From Lachnospiraceae bacterium (GTDB lineage: Bacteria; Bacillota; Clostridia; Lachnospirales; Lachnospiraceae): 64,000 nt of DNA. Position numbers and translations under genes: made by a program. Below are positions 44,645 through 51,889 of this stretch, one piece after another. The notes beneath the pieces are model-generated. The model was not told where the DNA came from. It searched no databases and saw nothing but the letters and a program-made list of their open reading frames with translations. Location: contig SVFD01000002.1 of the NCBI GenBank assembly GCA_015057025.1, forward strand, positions 310,001 to 374,000, given 5' to 3'. Position 1 is the stretch's first letter. Every line of letters begins with the position of its first letter.

Positions 44645-46039
44645 TTATCGCACTCTTCGTGCTGCCACCGAATCCCAATACTTCGGATCATAATAAAAAA
44701 ATACCACACTGGTCTCCGTAAGATAAAAATCCCATTCATCCATGGATGCAGTATCCATTCCCAATACAGACTGCAACTGTTCACCGATTTCCTCATCAGA
44801 ATCATCCAAAAATCGTTGTACATCAACAACCTCACCGGTTACACAATCAATAGTAATCCCCTTCTTTGCTGAATACGGATGAGCCCCTCCCATGTAACAA
44901 ACATCGTTATATACCAGACTGACGTAATCCTCATCAACATAAGTAAAATATTGAAAAATCAAACTATTGCATGGGGTATTAACATCCTCTTCAAAGGGCT
45001 CGGCATAAACTTGCGCATCTTGTATATATGCCTCTTCCACAGAATCATAATAGTCTTGAAGCGTCTCGTTCAACTTCTCAGGATAAGTATCATCGAAATA
45101 GAAACATTCCATATCATAATAATATGTAACAATTCCGTCCGCATCCTTAAATTCCTGATGAACCCGCTCCATCTCACCATATTTTATGAAATCATTCTCT
45201 ACGGTTTCTTGATATAAAACATTATAAGAGTTTGTTTCATCCAATTTATAAGGAGTCGCTCCGTAAACCGTAAGCACACCATAATATTTAGCAACGGTTC
45301 CCTTATCCTGCGTATATGCTCCCACATCTTCTATTCCATACCGTAAAAGAAAATAATCCAAATCATGCAAAATTTTATAAATCTGATTTGCGTACTCCAT
45401 CTTATGAGTCACAGATGCCATATAAGTCAAATCAATTAACTGTTGCAAATCTGCAGACAACATTTCATTCTGTACGGATAACTGCATATCCTCAATTAAT
45501 TCAATAAAATTTGCCGCATCAAATCGGTTATATGCCATTCCCGGTTCGTATTCCCGTTCATAAAACTCCGCCTCGGTAATACCTTCCGCCTGCATAATTG
45601 CATCTTTTTGAATAATATATCTGTTATACCACCAGCCGATCTGTATCTCACCTGTTTTATCAAAGTACTGCCAATACGGACTATCTGCATCTGATAATTT
45701 GTCAAATATATTATCATTCAAATATGCATACTCCATTGTTGTGTTAGCAACTTTAATATTCTCTTTCAATCGGCTAATTTCTTCTTCACTCATTCCGTCC
45801 AATACAACAGCACGCATAGCAATTACTTCTTCCTTTGAAGGAGCAATCATACTCTCAGTGCTATTATCGGTATTGCTATTCTCTTCATTGCTTTCCGGTT
45901 GTAAATTATACTCTTCGCTAATGTATGTTTCGCTTTCCTCCGCAACCTGCGATTCATTCACAGTTCTACATGCCGTGAAACAAAGACAAAGACATATTAT
46001 AAGATATATAGAAATAACTTTTTTCGCTTTCTTTTTCAT
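44645..46039 (-). CDS. Lipoprotein with DUF3298/RsiV-like C-terminal domain
   Basis: 464 residues from the ATG at 46039, which has AAGGGAGGC upstream. A basic start (KKKAKK) and hydrophobic stretch end in 'LCFTAC', a good lipobox, so the protein should be lipid-anchored at the cell surface after cleavage before Cys. A Ser/Glu/Asn-rich linker (about 30-65) follows. The C-terminal part, 'YVDEDYVSLVYNDVCYMGGA' followed by 'HPYSAKKGITIDCVTGEVVD', resembles the DUF3298 domain of RsiV and related cell-surface proteins that bind lysozyme or sugars. The reading frame stays open upstream into a GNAT remnant, which I treat separately. Confidence 0.75.
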   Translation of the reverse strand: MKKKAKKVISIYLIICLCLCFTACRTVNESQVAEESETYISEEYNLQPESNEENSNTDNSTESMIAPSKEEVIAMRAVVLDGMSEEEISRLKENIKVANTTMEYAYLNDNIFDKLSDADSPYWQYFDKTGEIQIGWWYNRYIIQKDAIMQAEGITEAEFYEREYEPGMAYNRFDAANFIELIEDMQLSVQNEMLSADLQQLIDLTYMASVTHKMEYANQIYKILHDLDYFLLRYGIEDVGAYTQDKGTVAKYYGVLTVYGATPYKLDETNSYNVLYQETVENDFIKYGEMERVHQEFKDADGIVTYYYDMECFYFDDTYPEKLNETLQDYYDSVEEAYIQDAQVYAEPFEEDVNTPCNSLIFQYFTYVDEDYVSLVYNDVCYMGGAHPYSAKKGITIDCVTGEVVDVQRFLDDSDEEIGEQLQSVLGMDTASMDEWDFYLTETSVVFFYYDPKYWDSVAARRVR

Positions 46040-46045
46040 AAAGTA

Positions 46046-46303
46046 GCCTCCCTTATAAAAAATATACGCCTGTCGTTTTTCCACCATCAACTCTCTACAC
46101 TTCCATTCTTCTCCAAGAACAGAATACGTCTCAACTGTATCGAGTATCACATCTTCAAACCCTACCACCTTATAGCAATGATAGACCGAAAGGTTATTTT
46201 CAAAAACACCCAAGGATACTTTCTTAGCACCATAAATATCAATGGCATATTTTAAGCCTGATTCTAAGCATTTACATTCTCCTAAATCATTCGTCCAACA
46301 TTA
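46046..46303 (-). pseudogene. C-terminal remnant of a GNAT acetyltransferase
   Basis: Translating the minus strand from 46303 gives a recognisable C-terminal half of a GNAT enzyme: 'LESGLKYAIDIYGAKKVSLG', then 'VFENNLSVYHCYKVVGFEDV' and 'TYSVLGEEWKCRELMVEKR'. The N-terminal half, including the acetyl-CoA motif, is missing; the frame is closed by a stop near 46303, and the DinD gene overlaps its beginning. The frame then continues without a stop into the lipoprotein gene. It looks like a gene truncated when the dinD-like gene arrived, and no ribosome binding site with ATG serves it. Confidence 0.75.
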
Positions 46304-47150
46304 ATTTTCCGCTCTTTGCTTTTGCTTTCAAACGCTCCATTTGTTCTTTTTCAATCTGTTGGATACTCTTTACCGGCGTTGGTAAATTCTCCGGCATCGT
46401 TCCGCCAATTTTTTCAATGGCAGTTCTAACTTCTTTACCTACAGAATAATGAACCGTTGTCGCTGTTTTCGCATTATCTACTTCATCTTTCCGCAGTTTT
46501 TCCTCTGTTTGTGATATTCTAAAAAGATTAGCAATCAATTCTGTACTTCCCATATAATCAAGAATTTTTTGCCCTACTTCTAAATTCTTCTTTTTATGAA
46601 TATCATCTACATCTAATCCGCCATACAAGCCCATATACCCGGCATTTTGAAAAATTGCAAATTCTTCATTTGTTATAACTCCGGCATTATACGCGGTCTC
46701 GGCAAGCATCTGATTCCATTGTTTAATATCACCTCTGATAACCAATCTTCTGTTATCCTCGTCCAATTGATTAAAATGGTCAGCCACTTCTTGCCGATAT
46801 GTCTGAATTGCAAAATATGTCTGTCCCAAAGCAATCACTTCTTTGCGCGGATCACCATTCTGCACAATCAGATAACATGCATATCGTGACAGTTCATAAT
46901 CAACTAACGGCTTTGTGCCACCTTTTGGCATGTTTGATGTTTTCCTGACCTCAGGAAAACATTCATCTACGCTTCTTCCGCTGTTTTCGCAAGCTATCAT
47001 TGCTCGCCTTATTACTTTATGAAAATTTTCCCACTTAGTATATTCTAATGCAGGTCCTAATTCTCTTGCACTCCAATATTCAGTGCCATCCTCTTTCGTA
47101 TGCTTAATATCTTCGAATCTTTTGTATTCTTTTGCGATAAGTGTACTCAA
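46287..47150 (-). CDS. dinD: DinD-like DNA damage-inducible protein
   Basis: 287 residues from the TTG at 47150, which has AAAGGAGATAATC upstream; the longer ATG start ten codons earlier lacks a site and would cover this one. 'FEDIKHTKEDGTEYWSAREL' followed by 'TKWENFHKVIRRAMIACENS' is the BRO-N-like N-terminus of DinD, and 'LVDYELSRYACYLIVQNGDP' and 'IALGQTYFAIQTYRQE' complete the domain. In Escherichia coli DinD is SOS-induced and inhibits RecA-mediated strand exchange. A perfect inverted repeat upstream could be its operator. The gene is flanked by an acetyltransferase remnant, which suggests recent arrival. Confidence 0.88.
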   Translation of the reverse strand: MSTLIAKEYKRFEDIKHTKEDGTEYWSARELGPALEYTKWENFHKVIRRAMIACENSGRSVDECFPEVRKTSNMPKGGTKPLVDYELSRYACYLIVQNGDPRKEVIALGQTYFAIQTYRQEVADHFNQLDEDNRRLVIRGDIKQWNQMLAETAYNAGVITNEEFAIFQNAGYMGLYGGLDVDDIHKKKNLEVGQKILDYMGSTELIANLFRISQTEEKLRKDEVDNAKTATTVHYSVGKEVRTAIEKIGGTMPENLPTPVKSIQQIEKEQMERLKAKAKSGKLMLDE

Positions 47151-47181
47151 GATTATCTCCTTTCTTTTACAAGCATACATT

Positions 47182-47214
47182 TATTTGTATCACATATCAT
47201 CACTGATACAAATA
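47182..47214 (-). promoter_or_regulatory. Palindromic operator candidate upstream of dinD-like gene
   Basis: Perfect 11-base arms TATTTGTATCA and TGATACAAATA are separated by an 11-base centre, 32 bases ahead of the start codon. It overlaps a possible promoter. It does not match the Gram-positive LexA box (CGAAC-n4-GTTCG). Confidence 0.6.
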
Positions 47215-47259
47215 CCAAATTTAAACTGTTAATTATTTTTTATTAATTAGACACTTTTT

Positions 47260-48078
47260 TTACGCCTTCTCCCCACTCAAGCACTTCAAAATCATATCCC
47301 TATATTCCTCGTGTCGGGGCATACCGCCGCCAAATCCACCGGTCTTAGGAATCATTATTTTAAAATAATCGCCGTTTTTCATGGTAATCACGCAATTTAA
47401 GGAACCTGCCATACCATTCTTCACCTTGCAGTTTTCAACATCTTCCAAGGCAAAACACTTGCACAAACTGCCCAAAGAAACGGGTTCTGTCAAGGTCCGG
47501 ATTTTTAAATCGCTGGAAACGGGAACCTTATTAAACTCATAATAATATTTATATGCACCGCAATCTGCCACTACAAGAGAACGCTCTGTAATACCAAGAT
47601 ACATATCATAAGTTGCAAGCTTTTTCTTGCGCACTGATACAATTTTACCGTCTTCTGCGGGACGAATATCATCTTCAGTAAGAATACATTTATCAAACAC
47701 GCAACTTGCGGAAGATTCCTTGGTTACAACACGTATTGCTGCAACTAGGGTTTCACCTGCCGGAACATACTTTTCCAATGCCACACGCATATTTGCCTCA
47801 TTGAAAATATCGTTTTCGTCGGTTACCACAGTACCACCCTGGCTTTTCTTACCTCTAATAATCATAGGCAATGAATGGCAAAAGGCCATAACAAGAAAAA
47901 ACACACCTATAAGAACAATAATCTTTGAAATTTCAACAATTCTGTCATCTACCGGTGTGGGACCTTTGGTTGACATATAGACAAGAACAAATACACCAAA
48001 ACATACCAATGCCAATAAGATGCTCACTACAAAAGAAATAACTGCTCTTTTACCGCCTTGATTTTTATTCTGATTCAT
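47260..48078 (-). CDS. Membrane protein with two N-terminal helices and PH-like domain
   Basis: 272 residues. Two hydrophobic segments (about 12-35 and 48-70) are followed by a cytoplasmic or extracellular beta-rich domain (about 95-265) with 'LGITERSLVVADCGAYKYYY' and 'DVENCKVKNGMAGSLNCVIT', which looks like a bacterial PH-like domain of the kind common in Firmicute membrane proteins. I do not recognise a named family. GAGGAAG precedes the ATG. The gene is between the walJ-like and dinD-like genes. Confidence 0.75.
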   Translation of the reverse strand: MNQNKNQGGKRAVISFVVSILLALVCFGVFVLVYMSTKGPTPVDDRIVEISKIIVLIGVFFLVMAFCHSLPMIIRGKKSQGGTVVTDENDIFNEANMRVALEKYVPAGETLVAAIRVVTKESSASCVFDKCILTEDDIRPAEDGKIVSVRKKKLATYDMYLGITERSLVVADCGAYKYYYEFNKVPVSSDLKIRTLTEPVSLGSLCKCFALEDVENCKVKNGMAGSLNCVITMKNGDYFKIMIPKTGGFGGGMPRHEEYRDMILKCLSGEKA

Positions 48079-48161
48079 TTTTCTAACTTCCTCTCAATCT
48101 CTTCTTTATAAATCACATTCTATGAAGGTTTTATCATTAACCCTTATTACATTCACTCACC

Positions 48162-48959
48162 CTAAAACTCCAACTTCGGAAACGTCCCGTCCCTCTTAGC
48201 CACAAGAATCGGAAAATCGTTGCCGTCATAAGGATTATCGCCCATGGTTACTTCCAACTTCACTGTCTCATAAGCCAATTCCGGCAAGTTGTTTTCCTTA
48301 CTCAGATGTCCAAGCACCACAGCCTTCATATCATCATGTAAAACCTTGGATAAAAGTCTTCCGCCGGCCTCATTTGACAAATGCCCGTGACTTCCTAAAA
48401 TACGCTGTTTCAAAGGATAAGGATAGGGCCCAACTTGTAGCATATTAATGTCGTGATTTGCTTCCAAAAGAAGAACGTCCAAGCCTTTCAAACAATCTAT
48501 GGTATAATCATCATATGTTCCCATATCTGTCGCAATAGCAGCGCTTTTTTCACCGCTTCGAAAACGATACGCTACAGGATCTCTTGCATCGTGACTGATG
48601 CGCATGGAATTAATTTCCATATCTTTTATCATAAAAGGACTGTCCGCCTGAATACTTTCAAAAAGCGATACATCAATGTCCCCTAAGTTTTTTTTCTGTA
48701 AAATTTCCTGAATCGTGCCACGGGTGGCATAAATTGGGATACCGTATTTACGTGCCATAACACCAATGCCCTGAATATGGTCGGAATGTTCGTGAGTAAT
48801 CAGAATACCGTCCAAATCCTTGCCGCAAAGGTCAATTTCTTTTAAGCCGGCTTCGATTTTCTTAGCACTGATACCCACATCCACCAAAAGATGGGTGTTA
48901 TCGTTTCCCACATAAATACAGTTTCCGCTGCTACCGCTGGCAATACTGACCAGTCTCAT
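48162..48959 (-). CDS. walJ: MBL-fold metallo-hydrolase, WalJ/YycJ-like
   Basis: 265 residues. The metallo-beta-lactamase signature HxHxDH is in 'GILITHEHSDHIQGIGVMAR' (His56, His58, Asp60, His61); the third ligand region 'ISHDARDPVAY' and the late 'LGSHGHLSNEAGGRLL' supply other metal ligands. The start 'RLVSIASGSSGNCIYVG' is nearly invariant in WalJ/YycJ proteins. In Bacillus these lie with the WalRK two-component genes; here it is downstream of the FtsA-like gene, with no walRK in the window. Confidence 0.92.
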   Translation of the reverse strand: MRLVSIASGSSGNCIYVGNDNTHLLVDVGISAKKIEAGLKEIDLCGKDLDGILITHEHSDHIQGIGVMARKYGIPIYATRGTIQEILQKKNLGDIDVSLFESIQADSPFMIKDMEINSMRISHDARDPVAYRFRSGEKSAAIATDMGTYDDYTIDCLKGLDVLLLEANHDINMLQVGPYPYPLKQRILGSHGHLSNEAGGRLLSKVLHDDMKAVVLGHLSKENNLPELAYETVKLEVTMGDNPYDGNDFPILVAKRDGTFPKLEF

Positions 48960-48965
48960 TTGTTT

Positions 48966-51278
48966 TTATCTTTCCTTCCAGTAAATTTCAATCACATCAC
49001 CCGGTGTCAAGGGTTCCATATACTGTGCCTGTCTGCCGTTTAACTGTGTTACAATGGAACGACCGTTGGCGTGTGTTAAATCAAAATTGATATAATCAAA
49101 TACTTCTACAAACACGTAAGAAGACTTACCTTTTAAGGTAATGGGAGCACCATTTACCATAACCATCATTTCAACTGCCGCAGGCTTAGGCGCCTCCTGC
49201 GCTTCTGCATCCGCGCCTGCATTTGTGGTAGCATTTGCAGAAGAAGTTCCGACGGTTTCTATCACACTTTCTTCCTCTACCATGGTTTCTTCCACATCAG
49301 CAAGATAATCCGACATATCATCCGCAAATGCATCCGCTTTCGTTTCCACGTCATCAGTTACGCTCTTATTTGCATTTACCTTTGTGTCTGCATTTTTACC
49401 GTTGTCTGCATTTCCTGCTTTATTTGTGCTACTATCCGCACTTCCTGCCTTGCCGCTCTTACTTTCGGTTCCGGCAGACTTACTTCCGGCCTTGCTCTTC
49501 GTCGTTTTTTTCTTCTTCGGCGGTGTTGCTTTCACAATATCAAAGGTAAAATTATCATACACCTTAGTTCTCTTGTCGGCCTTCTTGTTATTGACATTGA
49601 CGCACTTACTCTTGTCTAAGATAATGTCCATAAACTCAAGAATCTGCGGTACGGTGTAGTAATTAAGCATCTCAATTTCATCACCCTCCTGCACTACATA
49701 AGCAGGGGAACGAAGCTCGCCGTTTACGCTTGCAAATTTCGGGAACTGTACCGGTGTTTTATCTACAATTACCGTAATACTTTCCTTCATTTCCGCAAGA
49801 CTGCCAAGCTCTACCACCGCATCTTCGCCTGCAGTAGACTCAATTAAACGCACAATATCGTTGGCATGAATGTAACTATGTAAATCCGCAGGTTCGCCGT
49901 TTAAGTAAAATTCTGCCGCTTCACCCTGATTACCGCGAATGGTTTTAGGCTTACCATTCAATGTAAAAGTAACGCCCGCACCACGCCTCGGGAATAAAGC
50001 TTCGTTGGGAATGCCGGCCTGCATTACTACATCCACAATGGTCAATTTACCGTTATCATATAACTTCATTCTCTCATCGTTAAAAGATACAAAAATAAAG
50101 TTGTTATTCTGCTCATAGAAGTTCAGACAAATACCAAGGGGTGTTACCAGCAGAGAGTCCTTCTTCAAAGAATCGTCCTGGAAAATAATCTTCTGCATTA
50201 CTTCCTCACCACGCAAAGCAACACGCTGTACCTGGATACCGATTTTATCAGCCAAGTGGTTTGTGTAACCTTCGATTTTACCACCACCGCCGACAACAAA
50301 TACAGCACTGACAGGTTTATCTCCGTTTAACTTCATAATGCATTCTGCAACCTGAGAAGTCATTTTATCAATCTCCGGCTCTAATACCTGTAAAATCTCA
50401 TCCTTGGTAATAGACTGGGGAAGGCCGATAATATCTTCATACTCAGCTACGCCATTCTCGGTAACGTTTCTTTTAATTTCTTCCGCCACGTTAAAATCTA
50501 CAAGGCAATGCTGGGCAATCATTTCGGTCAGACAGTCACCCGCCGTAGGAATCATTCCGTAAGCCGCAATGCTTCCGTCCTTGGTGATACAGATATCGGA
50601 AGTACCTGCGCCAACATCTACAAGAGCAATATTTAACATACGATATTTCTCAGGAATTGCAACCTCAATTGCCGCAATAGGCTCCAAAGTAAGGTTTGCA
50701 ACGGTCAAATCCGCCATTTCCACAGCAGTATATAAACCATCCACCACATCACTGGGAAGGAAGGTTGCAATCAAATCCATACCAATCTGTTTTGCCTTAT
50801 GGTTCTCAAGGTTGGTCATTACGTTGCCGTTCATATAATAACGGATTACGCTGTGTCCAACACAGTAAAACTTCTCATCCGGCCCCAAATTCTTGTTAAA
50901 AGTCGCATAAGCCTTCTCCACACCGGCACCATCCAAGTCATAAATATGCTCGTCAGTAATGGTGGTCTCTACCTCGAAATCCTTCTCCACATAGGCATAC
51001 TCCGTGCGCAGAACACGACCTGCCGCAGCGATACATACTTCTTTTAACTTGCGCTTGGTCTTCTCTTCCAGAATTGCTTTTACCTCTTTGATGGTTCCGG
51101 CAACCTTGGCAATGTCATGAATCTGTCCATCAATCATGGCGCGGGTTTCATGCTCCTTGACTGCCTGTGCCACTACATAAAAGCAATCTCCGTCCTTGTA
51201 TCCAACTGTTCCTACTATGCTTCTGGTTCCGATATCAAGACCGAACACCAGAGACGCGGGATATTTTACTCCTGCCAT
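48966..51278 (-). CDS. FtsA-like actin-fold protein with long C-terminal extension
   Basis: 770 residues, nearly twice normal FtsA (about 420). Residues 1-400 are an FtsA/PilM actin-fold ATPase: 'VFGLDIGTRSIVGTVGYKDG' (phosphate 1), 'ALVDVGAGTSDICITKDGS' (phosphate 2) and 'VFVVGGGGKIEGYTNHLADK' (adenosine motif). A 200-residue extension with 'ITVIVDKTPVQFPKFASVNG' follows, then a Lys/Ser/Ala-rich low-complexity linker (about 590-695), and a last domain (about 700-770) ending 'PLTPGDVIEIYWKER', reminiscent of beta-grasp folds. No amphipathic C-terminal FtsA membrane helix is seen. It overlaps coaE by 13 bases. It may be a divergent divisome or envelope factor. Confidence 0.82.
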   Translation of the reverse strand: MAGVKYPASLVFGLDIGTRSIVGTVGYKDGDCFYVVAQAVKEHETRAMIDGQIHDIAKVAGTIKEVKAILEEKTKRKLKEVCIAAAGRVLRTEYAYVEKDFEVETTITDEHIYDLDGAGVEKAYATFNKNLGPDEKFYCVGHSVIRYYMNGNVMTNLENHKAKQIGMDLIATFLPSDVVDGLYTAVEMADLTVANLTLEPIAAIEVAIPEKYRMLNIALVDVGAGTSDICITKDGSIAAYGMIPTAGDCLTEMIAQHCLVDFNVAEEIKRNVTENGVAEYEDIIGLPQSITKDEILQVLEPEIDKMTSQVAECIMKLNGDKPVSAVFVVGGGGKIEGYTNHLADKIGIQVQRVALRGEEVMQKIIFQDDSLKKDSLLVTPLGICLNFYEQNNNFIFVSFNDERMKLYDNGKLTIVDVVMQAGIPNEALFPRRGAGVTFTLNGKPKTIRGNQGEAAEFYLNGEPADLHSYIHANDIVRLIESTAGEDAVVELGSLAEMKESITVIVDKTPVQFPKFASVNGELRSPAYVVQEGDEIEMLNYYTVPQILEFMDIILDKSKCVNVNNKKADKRTKVYDNFTFDIVKATPPKKKKTTKSKAGSKSAGTESKSGKAGSADSSTNKAGNADNGKNADTKVNANKSVTDDVETKADAFADDMSDYLADVEETMVEEESVIETVGTSSANATTNAGADAEAQEAPKPAAVEMMVMVNGAPITLKGKSSYVFVEVFDYINFDLTHANGRSIVTQLNGRQAQYMEPLTPGDVIEIYWKER

Positions 51279-51889
51279 AAATAGTCCCCCATAATGTTAT
51301 CTATTTGCTCTTTTAATTCTTCAATGGTTCCGGCATTTACAATTACGCGGTCAGCATATTTACGGAATTCTTCCTCCGTAAGCTGTTGCTCCATTATGCC
51401 TTCGATACGCTCTTCGCTATAGCCACGTGCTTCTTTTAAACGTTTTGCACGCAAGCTTTCGCCGGCACATACATACCAAAGTTCATCCAGTTCCGGCAAA
51501 TATCCGGCTTCAATCAGAAGTGCCGCTTCGATGAAAACAAAGCCGACCTTGCCTTCTTCCTTCGCCTTGGCGGTACGCTCTCGCACCTCATCTTTTACCG
51601 CCGGATGAATCAAGGCATTGACTTCGTCTAAAAGTGCATCATCCGCAAAAATCTTCTCTGCCGCCTTAGCCCTGTCAATGGTGCCGTCTTTCAAAACAAT
51701 ATCTGTACCTACCAATTCGATAAAAGCCTCATAGCATCTGCCGCCTGGCATTTTTACCTCATTGCCGATATCATCCGCCACCAAAATCTCGCAGGGATAT
51801 TTCTCTTTTAAATAATTTAAAACCACCGATTTGCCGGCTCCGACACCACCGGTAATTCCAATCACCCTGAAGGGTTTATTTCGTTTCAT
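51266..51889 (-). CDS. coaE: Dephospho-CoA kinase
   Basis: 207 residues from the ATG at 51889, with GGGAGATAACTGG upstream; an in-frame start ten codons earlier lies inside polA. CoaE phosphorylates the 3' hydroxyl of dephospho-CoA, the last step of CoA synthesis. The P-loop GGVGAGKS is at 14-21 in 'RVIGITGGVGAGKSVVLNYL', and 'ADDIGNEVKMPGGRCYEAF' and 'GFVFIEAALLIEAGY' match the family. It overlaps polA by 14 bases and the FtsA-like gene by 13, so the three are translationally coupled. Confidence 0.96.
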   Translation of the reverse strand: MKRNKPFRVIGITGGVGAGKSVVLNYLKEKYPCEILVADDIGNEVKMPGGRCYEAFIELVGTDIVLKDGTIDRAKAAEKIFADDALLDEVNALIHPAVKDEVRERTAKAKEEGKVGFVFIEAALLIEAGYLPELDELWYVCAGESLRAKRLKEARGYSEERIEGIMEQQLTEEEFRKYADRVIVNAGTIEELKEQIDNIMGDYLWQE

